Origin: Cellvibrionales bacterium UBA1969
GTDB taxonomy: Bacteria; Pseudomonadota; Gammaproteobacteria; Pseudomonadales; UBA7434
Assembly: GCA_002339085.1 (NCBI GenBank)
Contig: DDDX01000073.1
Location: 1 to 46,453, forward strand
Length of the DNA: 46,453 bases
Reading direction: 5' to 3'
Part shown: piece by piece, positions 9,209 through 17,650 of the stretch
Layout: every line of letters starts with the position of its first letter
Position numbering within the stretch: position 1 is the first letter of the stretch
Made by a program: the position numbers and the translations under genes
Notes under the pieces: model-generated
Database searches by the model: none
Told to the model about the DNA's origin: nothing
The model's input: the letters and a program-made list of their open reading frames with translations, nothing else

Positions 9209-9880
9209 ATGATGATGCAGTATTCTGAGCGCGCAGGTGTAGGTATGACCTCGCAACGAACACGTGACCGCATGGTGGGGCGCTTAGCCGACCAAGGAAT
9301 TACCAACATTCAATTATTGGATGTTATGCGTAATACACCAAGACATCTATTTATTGAAGAGGCGTTAGCACACCGTGCCTATGAAGATGCGGCTTTGCCA
9401 ATTGGGAAAAATCAAACGATTTCTCAGCCTTACGTTGTGGCATTGATGACTCAGCTGTTACTGGTTAATGGGCCGATTGACTCGGTGCTTGAAGTGGGTA
9501 CGGGTTGCGGTTATCAAACGGCTATTTTAGCCCAGCTAGTCAAGCGCGTTTGTTCCATCGAGCGGATTCTTTCTTTGCAGGAATCTGCCGAGCAGCGATT
9601 AAGAGATCTTGAATTTCGAAATATTGAATATGCTCATGGCGATGGCTATCAAGGTTGGCGAGCACGTGCGCCCTTTGATGCGATTATCATTACGGCGGCA
9701 CCAAGAGCGATTCCAGAAATATTGATCGATCAATTATCCTTAGGCGGCAAAATGGTATTGCCTGTGGGTGATGAAAAAGATCAGCATTTACAAGTGTTAA
9801 CCAAAACCGAAGAGGGCTATGAGGTTGAGCCCTTAATGCCGATTCGGTTTGTCCCACTGCAGCCAGGGGTGTTGGCTTAA
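9209..9880 (+). CDS. pcm: Protein-L-isoaspartate O-methyltransferase
   Basis: Methylates L-isoaspartyl residues with S-adenosylmethionine to start repair of aged proteins. The SAM-binding motif VLEVGTGCGYQTA and the preceding PIGKNQTISQPYVVALMT segment are diagnostic, with IIITAAPRAIPE and GGKMVLPVG downstream. It has 223 residues, somewhat longer than the 208 of E. coli. The ATG at 9209 has AGG five bases upstream; ATGs at 9212, 9215 and 9245 are alternatives, and the last gives a more usual N-terminus. It ends only 12 nt from the stop of the convergent LysR gene, with no hairpin between them. Confidence 0.95.
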   Translation: MMMQYSERAGVGMTSQRTRDRMVGRLADQGITNIQLLDVMRNTPRHLFIEEALAHRAYEDAALPIGKNQTISQPYVVALMTQLLLVNGPIDSVLEVGTGCGYQTAILAQLVKRVCSIERILSLQESAEQRLRDLEFRNIEYAHGDGYQGWRARAPFDAIIITAAPRAIPEILIDQLSLGGKMVLPVGDEKDQHLQVLTKTEEGYEVEPLMPIRFVPLQPGVLA

Positions 9881-9892
9881 TTTTGGGAGCAG

Positions 9893-10777
9893 CTAATGAA
9901 TACTTGCCGTTTTTAATAGCATGGTTTTAAAAGCATTGGCGGCATTGGATTGCTGACGGCCTTGGAGTTCAATAATACCCAGCTGCCGTTCAAGGTAGGT
10001 GTCAGGTATGTGAATTTGCTCCAGTTCACCAATCATTGTTTTGGGTAAAATACTCCATCCTAAGCCAATCGACACCATCATTTTAATAGTCTCTAAATTG
10101 CTGGTGGTCATTGAAGTTTTCAGTGAGCGATTCTCTTGCGCAAATAGCTGATGAATGAGATTGCCAGTATGGGTGTTTTCGCCTGGAAAAATCATATCAA
10201 GTTGACTTAGTTCTTCGAGTGAAACATTATTGCGCAAATGCAGAGGGTGTTCGGGGCTACAGACTAAGGCGAGTGGGTCGCGCCATAAAGGCGTCACACA
10301 AATATCTTTTCGAGGTTCGGGGAATAGAGTAATCACTGCTAATTCAGACGTACCTTCAAGCACGCGAGCATAGCCATCGTCAGAATCAACAAAGCTAATA
10401 TCGAGATTAACCTCGGCATGCTCGCTTGAGAATTGCTTTAAGTGAGGCCCGAGTCGATGCAAGCCGATATGATGGCTAAAGGCGATAGCAAGTTTACCGC
10501 TAGTTTTACCTGCTATATCGCTAATCGCTTGTTGGGTGTCTTTGAGCGATTGAATGATTTGTTTAGCCATCGGCAGTAAGGCCTTACCTGCTTCGGTCAG
10601 CCAGAATTTCCTTTTAACGCGATCAAAAACTGGGGTTTGTAATTGTTGTTCAAGCTGGGCAACACGCTTGCTGACGGCTGATTGAGTAAGAAATAGTTTT
10701 TCCGCGGCAAGTGAAAATGAACCGGTTTCTGCAACCGCGATAAATGCAATTAAAGCCTGAATATCCAGTGATGCCAT
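9893..10777 (-). CDS. LysR-family transcriptional regulator, divergent from leuCD
   Basis: It has a winged helix-turn-helix at the N-terminus (TGSFSLAAEKLFLTQSAVSKRVAQLE), followed by the LysR effector-binding domain. I chose the ATG at 10777 because GGAG lies about seven bases upstream on the minus strand and the protein then begins MASLDIQALIAF, a normal LysR start. The frame continues to an ATG at 10807 that has AGGA directly against it, too close to act. Result: 294 residues. It is divergent from leuC with a palindromic box between, so control of leucine genes and of itself is likely. The effector is unknown; 2-isopropylmalate would be a guess. Confidence 0.92.
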   Translation of the reverse strand: MASLDIQALIAFIAVAETGSFSLAAEKLFLTQSAVSKRVAQLEQQLQTPVFDRVKRKFWLTEAGKALLPMAKQIIQSLKDTQQAISDIAGKTSGKLAIAFSHHIGLHRLGPHLKQFSSEHAEVNLDISFVDSDDGYARVLEGTSELAVITLFPEPRKDICVTPLWRDPLALVCSPEHPLHLRNNVSLEELSQLDMIFPGENTHTGNLIHQLFAQENRSLKTSMTTSNLETIKMMVSIGLGWSILPKTMIGELEQIHIPDTYLERQLGIIELQGRQQSNAANAFKTMLLKTASIH

Positions 10778-10805
10778 GATAGACTCCGGATTGATAAGTG
10801 ATTTC

Positions 10806-10820
10806 ATTCCTATTAGGAAT
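10806..10820. promoter_or_regulatory. Palindromic LysR-type operator candidate
   Basis: A perfect inverted repeat, ATTCCTA-T-TAGGAAT, with 7-bp arms around a single central base. Its core satisfies the T-N11-A pattern of LysR boxes (T10807 to A10819). It lies in the divergent region between the LysR gene and leuC, about 30 bases upstream of the proposed regulator start, which suits autoregulation together with control of leuC. The leuC ribosome binding site (GGTGAGG) is seen just before 10965; no convincing sigma-70 pair for leuC was found. Confidence 0.6.
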
Positions 10821-10964
10821 AGTAAAATTAAATAATATGAATTTTATTTCTTTATTGCAAGCGGTATCATTAACTTTCTTTACAATGATGAGTCAAGGCG
10901 AAACTCCACGCAGGTATTACTTGCACTGCGATTATTAAGTTTGGCACTAAGGTGAGGCAATATC

Positions 10965-12392
10965 ATGGCAGGAAAAACACTCTACGATAAGTTATGGGAT
11001 CAACATTTGGTCACCCAGCGCGAGGATGGTACGGCGTTGATTTATATCGACCGTCATTTAATTCATGAAGTAACATCACCCCAAGCCTTTGAGGGGTTAC
11101 GAATTGCGGGTCGCAGGCCTTGGCGCACAGCGGCCAATATTGCTACCCCTGACCATAATGTACCCACGACCACGATTGAGCGCCTAGAGGGGCTTGAGGG
11201 TATTGAAGATGAAATTTCTCGTATTCAGATACAAACCCTCGATGATAACTGCGATGAATTGGGTATCACCGAATTTAAGATTAACGATATCCGTCAAGGT
11301 ATTGTGCATGTGGTTGGGCCTGAGCAGGGTGCGACATTGCCAGGAATGACGGTGGTCTGCGGTGATTCACACACGTCAACGCACGGCGCCTTAGGTGCGT
11401 TGGCTCATGGTATTGGTACCTCCGAAGTTGAACACGTGCTAGCCACACAATGCTTATTGGCTAAAAAAATGAAAAACATGTTAATACGAATCGATGGCAA
11501 ATTGCGTAATGGCGTAACTGCCAAAGATTTAGTGTTGGCGATTATCGGCAAGATTGGTACGGCTGGTGGTACTGGCTATGCGATGGAATTTGGCGGCGAA
11601 GCGATTCGTGATTTATCGATAGAAGGTCGAATGACGGTCTGTAATATGGCGATTGAAGCCGGCGCGCGCGCCGGTATGATTGCCTGTGATCAGAAGACCA
11701 TTGATTATTGCAAGGGTCGCCCTCTAGCTCCACAGGGGGAAGATTGGGCGCTGGCTGAGAAAAGTTGGTTAGACTGGTGCAGTGATGACGATGCAGTGTT
11801 TGATCATGTGGTCGATATGCGTGCTGAAGAGATTGCACCGCAGGTCACCTGGGGTTCATCACCGGAAATGGTTGCTTCGATCACTGATAGGGTGCCTGTA
11901 CCCGCCGAAGAGGCTGATCCAACGCGGCGGCAATCACTAGAACGTGCGCTTGAATACATGGGTTTGAATGGCGGTCAGCTGATTAAAGATATTCCTTTAG
12001 ATAAGGTCTTTATTGGCTCATGTACTAATAGCCGTATTGAAGACCTTCGGGCCGCTGCAGCGGTCGTTCAGGGACAGCAGGTCTCTGATAAAATTAAGTT
12101 GGCCATGGTCGTGCCCGGATCAGGTCTGGTGCAAAAACAGGCGGAGAGTGAAGGCTTAAATGATATCTTCACTGCGGCAGGGTTTGAGTGGCGTGAGCCA
12201 GGTTGTTCAATGTGTTTAGCGATGAATGCTGATAAGCTACAAGAGGGCGAACATTGTGCGTCGACTTCCAATCGAAATTTTGAGGGACGGCAGGGTTTTG
12301 GCGGCCGTTCGCATCTAGTCAGTCCGGCAATGGCCGCGGCGGCAGCAATAGCGGGTCGCTTTGTCGATGTCCGTGAAATGGGGGAAGGATAA
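10965..12392 (+). CDS. leuC: 3-isopropylmalate dehydratase large subunit
   Basis: With LeuD it isomerises 2-isopropylmalate to 3-isopropylmalate in leucine biosynthesis. This aconitase-family subunit carries the [4Fe-4S] cluster. Its three cysteine ligands are visible at Cys353 (FIGSCTNSR), Cys414 and Cys417 (PGCSMC). Other landmarks are VVCGDSHTSTHGALG, GIGTSEVEHVLATQ and the C-terminal GRQGFGGRSHLVSPAMAA. It has 475 residues, the usual length. It starts at ATG with GGTGAGG upstream; leuD begins one base after the stop. Confidence 0.98.
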   Translation: MAGKTLYDKLWDQHLVTQREDGTALIYIDRHLIHEVTSPQAFEGLRIAGRRPWRTAANIATPDHNVPTTTIERLEGLEGIEDEISRIQIQTLDDNCDELGITEFKINDIRQGIVHVVGPEQGATLPGMTVVCGDSHTSTHGALGALAHGIGTSEVEHVLATQCLLAKKMKNMLIRIDGKLRNGVTAKDLVLAIIGKIGTAGGTGYAMEFGGEAIRDLSIEGRMTVCNMAIEAGARAGMIACDQKTIDYCKGRPLAPQGEDWALAEKSWLDWCSDDDAVFDHVVDMRAEEIAPQVTWGSSPEMVASITDRVPVPAEEADPTRRQSLERALEYMGLNGGQLIKDIPLDKVFIGSCTNSRIEDLRAAAAVVQGQQVSDKIKLAMVVPGSGLVQKQAESEGLNDIFTAAGFEWREPGCSMCLAMNADKLQEGEHCASTSNRNFEGRQGFGGRSHLVSPAMAAAAAIAGRFVDVREMGEG

Positions 12393-12393
12393 T

Positions 12394-13032
12394 ATGCGAG
12401 CGTTTACAGCATTAGAAGGTGTGGTAATGCCAATTAATCGTGCCAACGTTGATACCGATATGATCATTCCGAAGCAATTTTTAAAATCGATCAAGCGTTC
12501 TGGATTTGGCCCTTACTTGTTTGATGAGTTAAGGTATCTGGATAAAGGTGAGCCGGATATGGATTGCACTCATCGACCGTTAAATATGGATTTTTCCCTG
12601 AATCATCGGCGTTATGCCGGTGCTAATATTTTATTGTCGCGCCAGAATTTTGGCTGTGGTTCTAGTCGAGAGCATGCGCCTTGGGCTTTAGATGATTTTG
12701 GTTTTCGTTGTCTGATTGCTCCCAGTTTTGCCGATATCTTTTTCAATAATTGTTTTAAGAATGGTATTTTGCCGATTCAGTTATCGGATGATATTGTCGA
12801 CCAGTTATTTGATTTGGTCACCGCAACTGAGGGCTTTTCGCTGGCGGTTGATTTACTTTCGCAAACCATCACATTGCCGGATGGGTCCTCTCTAGTATTT
12901 GAAGTCGACAGTTTTCGCAAGCATTGCTTGCTTAATGGTCTAGATGATATTGCTTTGACGCTTGAAGAGGCCGATAAAATTCGCGCTTTTGAAGTATTGC
13001 ATAAACAAAAGACCCCTTGGCTTTACCGCTAG
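12394..13032 (+). CDS. leuD: 3-isopropylmalate dehydratase small subunit
   Basis: Swivelling domain partner of LeuC in the leucine pathway. The ATG at 12394, preceded by GGGGAAGGAT, is preferred over an upstream in-frame ATG inside leuC; the protein then begins MRAFTALEGVVMPI, as in the family. Landmarks are NRANVDTDMIIPKQFLKS and the substrate-contact stretch FGCGSSREHAPWAL. It has 212 residues, typical for LeuD. In many relatives leuB follows; here the next gene is asd, so the dehydrogenase step must be encoded elsewhere if the pathway is complete. Confidence 0.97.
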   Translation: MRAFTALEGVVMPINRANVDTDMIIPKQFLKSIKRSGFGPYLFDELRYLDKGEPDMDCTHRPLNMDFSLNHRRYAGANILLSRQNFGCGSSREHAPWALDDFGFRCLIAPSFADIFFNNCFKNGILPIQLSDDIVDQLFDLVTATEGFSLAVDLLSQTITLPDGSSLVFEVDSFRKHCLLNGLDDIALTLEEADKIRAFEVLHKQKTPWLYR

Positions 13033-13103
13033 TTCGATCACTTACGGCTTTCGTTGCTGTTTTATCTGAATTGACCGCTTAAAATAATTTGGAGTTAGTT
13101 TTT

Positions 13104-14126
13104 ATGTCCCGAACTTTCGATGTTGCAATTATGGGCGCAACTGGCGCTGTTGGGCAAGCAATGATAGAGATATTGCAGGAGCGAAACTTTCCTGTAGGGA
13201 AGCTTTACCTGCTTGCGAGTGAGCGCTCAGCCGGTAAGCGTATCCAGTTTAAAGGTAAGTCAATTGTGGTCGAAAACCTAGTCGATTTTGATTTTAGTCA
13301 GGTGCAAATTGGTTTATTTTCTGCTGGTGGCAGTTTGTCTGGTGAGTACGCGCCAATTGCTGCTAATGCAGGCTGTGTGGTCATTGATAACACCTCTTAT
13401 TTTCGTTACCAAGAAGATATTCCCTTAGTTGTGCCAGAAGTGAATCCAGCAGCATTAGCTGATTATCGGAATCACAATATTGTTGCTAACCCCAATTGCT
13501 CAACCATTCAAATGCTGGTTGCGCTTAAGCCGATTTATGATGCTGTTGGCATAAGTCGAATTAACGTGGCGACCTACCAAGCAGTGTCAGGGACCGGCCA
13601 AGATGCTATTGAAGAATTGGCAGGCCAGACTGCCCGATTATTGAATGGTCAACCAGTAGAAGAAAAGGTTTATCCCAAGCAAATCGCTTTTAATGTGTTG
13701 CCGCATATTGATATGTTTCAAGATAATGGTTATACCAAGGAAGAGATGAAAATGGTCTGGGAAACACAAAAGATTTTTGCTGATCACAGTATTCAGGTTA
13801 ACCCTACTTGTGTTCGCGTACCGGTCTTTTTCGGTCACTCAGAAGCTTTGCATATTGAGACAGACCAAAAGCTAAGCGCCGATGATGCCCGAGCATTGCT
13901 GATGAATGCGCCGGGCGTGACAGTCATGGACGAACAGCTTGATGGTGGATATCCAACGCCAGTCAGTGACGCGGCGGGCAAAGACGCCACTTTTGTGGGT
14001 CGTATTCGCGAAGACATCTCTCATCCCCAAGGACTTAATTTATGGGTTGTTTCTGACAACGTGAGAAAGGGCGCCGCGTTAAACAGTATTCAAATAGCAG
14101 AATGTCTGATCGATCAATACCTTTAA
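13104..14126 (+). CDS. asd: Aspartate-semialdehyde dehydrogenase
   Basis: Reduces aspartyl phosphate to aspartate semialdehyde with NADPH, feeding lysine/diaminopimelate, threonine and methionine synthesis. The N-terminal dinucleotide fold reads VAIMGATGAVGQ. The acyl-enzyme cysteine is Cys132 in ANPNCSTIQ and the acid-base histidine is His245 in FFGHSEA. GGAG nine bases upstream fixes the ATG at 13104 over an upstream TTG, giving 340 residues. It ends before a 467-nt stretch without genes. The homoserine branch it feeds is used by metZ about 10 kb downstream. Confidence 0.97.
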   Translation: MSRTFDVAIMGATGAVGQAMIEILQERNFPVGKLYLLASERSAGKRIQFKGKSIVVENLVDFDFSQVQIGLFSAGGSLSGEYAPIAANAGCVVIDNTSYFRYQEDIPLVVPEVNPAALADYRNHNIVANPNCSTIQMLVALKPIYDAVGISRINVATYQAVSGTGQDAIEELAGQTARLLNGQPVEEKVYPKQIAFNVLPHIDMFQDNGYTKEEMKMVWETQKIFADHSIQVNPTCVRVPVFFGHSEALHIETDQKLSADDARALLMNAPGVTVMDEQLDGGYPTPVSDAAGKDATFVGRIREDISHPQGLNLWVVSDNVRKGAALNSIQIAECLIDQYL

Positions 14127-14593
14127 AAGGGATTTTCGTTTCCTCGCTGGCCCACATTGCTGAGAATATTGAACTCAAGCACATTATCACCATGTTGTGA
14201 GATTCTTTTTTACCCTGACTTGTCGTTTCGTGTTTTTGGGCTATGCTCTGAGTATACCTGCTGATATTGGCGTGAAATGAGGGTAATAACTCATACCAGG
14301 TCTCTTTAACGAGAGGGGAGTTCTTGACCTCATTTTCGCTAATATAAGTTGGTATATTTTTAACGCTTAGGTTTTTCTTGTTCTATTCCCGTAAAACTTC
14401 AATTTTTATCTTTTAACTGATCCTTTTCAGGTGTGATAATAAACGTTTTCTAAGCGTAGACTTTTCCTATGCGAATGATTTGATCAGTGAGCTGGAGCAG
14501 TTATCTTAACCGTTTAATGGTGCATGATAGATTATAACAGCCACTATTTTAGTAAGTAGTCAGCAGTCAGAGGCATACCATGGATACAGCAAC
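14127..14593. other. 467-nt gene-free interval between asd and truA
   Basis: No convincing reading frame is present on either strand; ATG-led frames on the + strand are a few codons to about ten codons long. The stretch is AT-rich with several T-runs. An 8-bp inverted repeat, ACGCTTAG (14363-14370) and CTAAGCGT (14450-14457), is separated by about 80 nt and may be chance. No hairpin with a U-tract was found after asd. In Pseudomonas-type genomes this interval often holds fimV; nothing here resembles it. Confidence 0.6.
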
Positions 14594-14597
14594 GTGA
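14580..14597 (+). other. Five-codon mini-ORF overlapping the truA start
   Basis: ATG at 14580 opens MDTAT and ends in a TGA (14595-14597) that overlaps the GTG start of truA. AGAGG sits six bases before this ATG, so the stronger ribosome binding site belongs to the mini-ORF rather than to truA. It could be a leader for termination-reinitiation, or a chance product of an ATGGA sequence acting as a weak Shine-Dalgarno for the GTG. Confidence 0.35.
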
Positions 14598-15436
14598 GTA
14601 AGCAGTATTTACAATCGGGTCAAGCATCGTTAGAGCTTGATCGCGATAAGCAAAGAATAGCGATTGCGGTAGAATATAATGGTAGTCAATTCCATGGCTG
14701 GCAGCTACAGACAAAACCAGCAGTGCCGACTATTCAGTATTATTTGGAGCAAGCATTAAGTACGATCGCAGACCATCCTGTTAGTCTGATCTGCGCCGGG
14801 CGAACCGATGCTGGTGTTCACGCTGTGGGGCAAGTTGCGCATTTTGACGTTTCAGTTTCACGAGAGCTCAAGGCTTGGGTGAAGGGGGTAAATAGTTTAC
14901 TGCCTTCGTCTATTCGTGTGCTTTGGGCACAGCATGTCGATCAGCAATTTCATGCGCGATTTAGTGCGCAGTCACGTCGTTATCAGTATTGGATTCATAA
15001 TTATGCTGAACGCTCTGGAATCTTTGCCGGCTTAATGACTCATTATCCACATCCCTTGGATCATCAATTAATGCATGATGCCGCACAGTCATTATTGGGC
15101 GAACAAGATTTTACTTCTTTTCGTGCCTTGGCTTGCGAGAGTCCAACCGCGATGCGCAATGTCCATGCAGTAAAGGTGTTTCGACAACGAGAGCGCATTT
15201 GCATTGATATTGAAGCCAATGCGTTTTTGTTGCACATGGTGCGTAATATCAGTGGATCGCTCATAGAGATTGGCGCTAAACGTCAGCCGGTCAGTTGGCT
15301 GCAAAGCTTATTGGCCGCTAAAGATCGATCCCTAGCAGCTGCTACTGCGCGGCCTGACGGTCTCTATTTGATGGCTGTCAGTTACCCACCTGAGTTAGTT
15401 GTTAGTTCGTCGATTCCAAGTATTTTTGGCCAATAG
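14594..15436 (+). CDS. truA: tRNA pseudouridine(38-40) synthase TruA
   Basis: Modifies uridines 38-40 in the anticodon arm of many tRNAs. The catalytic aspartate is Asp72 in CAGRTDAGVHAVGQVAHF. The N-terminal IAIAVEYNGSQFHGWQ and the C-terminal NAFLLHMVRNISGSLIEIG stretches are typical. The 280 residues include about 20 extra before the conserved start. The only suitable in-frame start is GTG at 14594, which overlaps the TGA of a five-codon ATG frame. trpF follows after 143 nt. Confidence 0.96.
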   Translation: MSKQYLQSGQASLELDRDKQRIAIAVEYNGSQFHGWQLQTKPAVPTIQYYLEQALSTIADHPVSLICAGRTDAGVHAVGQVAHFDVSVSRELKAWVKGVNSLLPSSIRVLWAQHVDQQFHARFSAQSRRYQYWIHNYAERSGIFAGLMTHYPHPLDHQLMHDAAQSLLGEQDFTSFRALACESPTAMRNVHAVKVFRQRERICIDIEANAFLLHMVRNISGSLIEIGAKRQPVSWLQSLLAAKDRSLAAATARPDGLYLMAVSYPPELVVSSSIPSIFGQ

Positions 15437-15555
15437 CCTGTTTGCGTTGTGGACACGAGCTATAAGTGAAGTTAGATCACCGAAAAGACAAAAAAAAATC
15501 AAACTTTTAAGGCTTTTATCACGGTATAGCATGCCCAAAAAGTCCTTAATCTGCG

Positions 15556-15561
15556 TATAAT
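15556..15561 (+). promoter_or_regulatory. Candidate -10 element upstream of trpF
   Basis: A consensus TATAAT lies in the truA-trpF spacer, 64 nt before the proposed trpF start. No good -35 hexamer sits at 16-18 nt, so the call rests on the -10 alone. It would allow trpFBA and later genes to be transcribed independently of truA. Confidence 0.3.
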
Positions 15562-15624
15562 TATTCTTTTAGTAGGGTTTTGTGCATTGTAATATTTCAC
15601 TTCACCCGAGCTTGGGCCAAAGTC

Positions 15625-16311
15625 ATGATGGATATCGATCAGCGTGTTTCTGGTGAGCAACGAACTCGAGTTAAAATGTGTGGTATAACATGCCAGCGAG
15701 ATGCAGAAGTCGCGATCGATGCCGGAGCTGATGCATTAGGATTTGTGTTTTATCCGCCCAGCCCCAGAGCGCTGAGTATTGAGCAGGCGGCCAGTATTTG
15801 TGAAACTTTGCCGCCGTTCGTGAGCGCAGTCGGTCTATTTGTTAATGCTACTGCTGACGAAGTGAATAAAGTTATTGATTCAGTGGGATTGACTTTATTG
15901 CAGTTTCACGGTGATGAACCAGCAACATTTTGTGAACAGTTTTCTCTGCCGTATATTAAAGCTTTTCGCATGGCGGTTAGCGGCGATCAGTCCATACAGG
16001 GCGAGGCTAATAACACTACAGATTTGCTTGCACAGATGGCTAGCCATCCACAGGCCTTGGGTTTTTTGTTAGATGCTTTTCAGCAGGGCGTTCCCGGTGG
16101 AACCGGCCATACCTTTGACTGGGCGCATGTGCCATCTCAAGCGACGCAACCGTTGATTCTGGCTGGCGGCTTAGGGGCGCATAACGTTGCCGCTGCAATT
16201 GATCAGGTCAGACCTTTTGCCGTGGATGTTAGTAGCGGAATTGAGTCTGCTCCAGGCATTAAAGATGCTGAAAAAATCATTCACTTTATGAGTGAAGTGG
16301 CGCATAGCTAA
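15625..16311 (+). CDS. trpF: Phosphoribosylanthranilate isomerase
   Basis: Converts phosphoribosylanthranilate to CdRP in tryptophan synthesis. The TIM-barrel start VKMCGITCQRDAEVA contains the general-base cysteine (Cys19), and the general-acid aspartate is in LLDAFQQGVPGGTGHTFDW. GLGAHNVAAAI and DVSSGIESAPGIKDAEKI bind phosphate. The frame opens upstream at TTG 15580, but family members begin a few residues before VKMCGIT, so ATG 15625 (or 15628) is taken, giving about 228 residues. No strong ribosome binding site decides between them. It forms a trpF-trpB-trpA block. Confidence 0.95.
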   Translation: MMDIDQRVSGEQRTRVKMCGITCQRDAEVAIDAGADALGFVFYPPSPRALSIEQAASICETLPPFVSAVGLFVNATADEVNKVIDSVGLTLLQFHGDEPATFCEQFSLPYIKAFRMAVSGDQSIQGEANNTTDLLAQMASHPQALGFLLDAFQQGVPGGTGHTFDWAHVPSQATQPLILAGGLGAHNVAAAIDQVRPFAVDVSSGIESAPGIKDAEKIIHFMSEVAHS

Positions 16312-16330
16312 CTATCCCAAACTATTACTA

Positions 16331-16356
16331 ACTTAAGCTAGGGGCAGGTCTTAAGT
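16331..16356. repeat. Inverted repeat in the trpF-trpB spacer
   Basis: ACTTAAG (16331-16337) and CTTAAGT (16350-16356) form 7-bp arms with a 12-nt spacer, 40 nt before the trpB start. There is no following U-tract, so it is not a standard terminator. It could be an mRNA stem or an operator; the evidence is structural only. Confidence 0.35.
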
Positions 16357-16395
16357 AGACGTCGAATTAAAGTTAAACCAGCAAGAGTATCCAAC

Positions 16396-17628
16396 ATGCA
16401 AACACCACAGAATATTGATCCCAGAACTGTCGATTATGGCGCTGTTCCCGATGAGAAAGGACATTTTGGTCCCTATGGCGGACGCTTTGTGTCTGAGACA
16501 TTGATAGCCGCCCTTGATGAGTTACAAGCGGCTTACGCCATGTTAAAAGATGACGCTTCTTTTCAGGCGGAATTTGACAGTGACTTAGCCCATTACGTGG
16601 GGCGTCCCTCACCCATTTACCATGCTGAGCGATGGAGTAAAAAACTCGGTGGTGCGCAAATTTTTCTTAAACGAGAAGACTTAAATCATACGGGCGCACA
16701 CAAAGTCAATAATACCATCGGCCAAGCCTTGCTGGCTAAGCATATGGGTAAGCCTAGAGTTATTGCAGAAACGGGTGCAGGCCAACATGGTGTGGCTTCG
16801 GCAACTGTTGCTGCGCGCCTTGGTATGGAATGCCAAGTATTTATGGGAGCGGAAGATGTTAAGCGCCAATCGTTAAATGTGTATCGAATGAAATTGCTGG
16901 GTGCCGACGTTGTGCCGGTTACTTCGGGCAGCCGTACCCTAAAAGATGCCATGAATGAAGCGCTGCGTGACTGGGTGACGAATGTCGATAATACTTTTTA
17001 TATCATTGGTACAGTTGCCGGCCCAGCGCCTTATCCACAATTAGTCCGTGACTTTCAGTCCGTTATTGGTCGTGAGTCGCGTGTGCAAATGCAAGCACAG
17101 ACCGGCCGTTTGCCTGATTGCCTTGTGGCTTGTGTCGGCGGTGGCTCCAATGCCATTGGTCTTTTTCACCCTTTTCTAAATGACCATGACGTCGCTATGC
17201 ACGGTGTTGAGGCGGGTGGTTATGGGATCACAACTGGTAAGCATGCGGCGCCATTAAATGACGGTAAGCCAGGAATATTACACGGTAATCGGACCTATTT
17301 AATGGAAGATGAGGACGGCCAAATCATTGATACACATTCAATCTCTGCAGGGCTTGATTACCCTGGTGTTGGACCTGAACATTCATGGTTGAAGGATATG
17401 GGTCGGGTTAATTACGTGGCTGTTACAGACGATGAGGCGATGGATGCTTTCCGTGCATTAACCCAAATTGAGGGCATTATGCCGGCGCTAGAAACCAGTC
17501 ATGCATTGGCTTATGCGGCCAAATTGGCCCAAGATATGGACAAAGATAAGACTATTTTAGTGAATCTTTCGGGTCGTGGTGATAAAGACATTTTAACCGT
17601 AGCGGATATCGATGGCATCACACTATAA
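16396..17628 (+). CDS. trpB: Tryptophan synthase beta chain
   Basis: Joins indole, channelled from TrpA, to serine using pyridoxal phosphate. The PLP lysine is Lys103 in NHTGAHKVNNTIGQ. The phosphate-binding glycine loop is CVGGGSNAIGLF, and ETGAGQHGVASA and the C-terminal NLSGRGDKDI are conserved. It has 410 residues, within the family range. The N-terminal DEKGHFGPYGGRFVSETL is typical of proteobacterial TrpB. The spacing to trpA is 86 nt, longer than the overlapping trpBA arrangement of many bacteria, and contains a small stem-loop. Confidence 0.98.
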   Translation: MQTPQNIDPRTVDYGAVPDEKGHFGPYGGRFVSETLIAALDELQAAYAMLKDDASFQAEFDSDLAHYVGRPSPIYHAERWSKKLGGAQIFLKREDLNHTGAHKVNNTIGQALLAKHMGKPRVIAETGAGQHGVASATVAARLGMECQVFMGAEDVKRQSLNVYRMKLLGADVVPVTSGSRTLKDAMNEALRDWVTNVDNTFYIIGTVAGPAPYPQLVRDFQSVIGRESRVQMQAQTGRLPDCLVACVGGGSNAIGLFHPFLNDHDVAMHGVEAGGYGITTGKHAAPLNDGKPGILHGNRTYLMEDEDGQIIDTHSISAGLDYPGVGPEHSWLKDMGRVNYVAVTDDEAMDAFRALTQIEGIMPALETSHALAYAAKLAQDMDKDKTILVNLSGRGDKDILTVADIDGITL

Positions 17629-17650
17629 TAATGTTCTTTAAAGGGGTCTT

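Noticed and set aside
10855..10886. TTGCAA ... TACAAT as the leuC promoter
   Set aside because: The spacer is 20 nt, too long for a good sigma-70 promoter. No better pair was found.
10909..10930. CGCAG / CTGCG stem in the leuC leader as an attenuator
   Set aside because: It is only a 5-bp stem with a 12-nt loop, with no U-tract and no leucine-rich leader peptide.
14363..14457. 8-bp inverted repeat ACGCTTAG / CTAAGCGT in the asd-truA gap as a regulatory structure
   Set aside because: With an 80-nt separation and AT-rich surroundings, an 8-bp match is not convincing.
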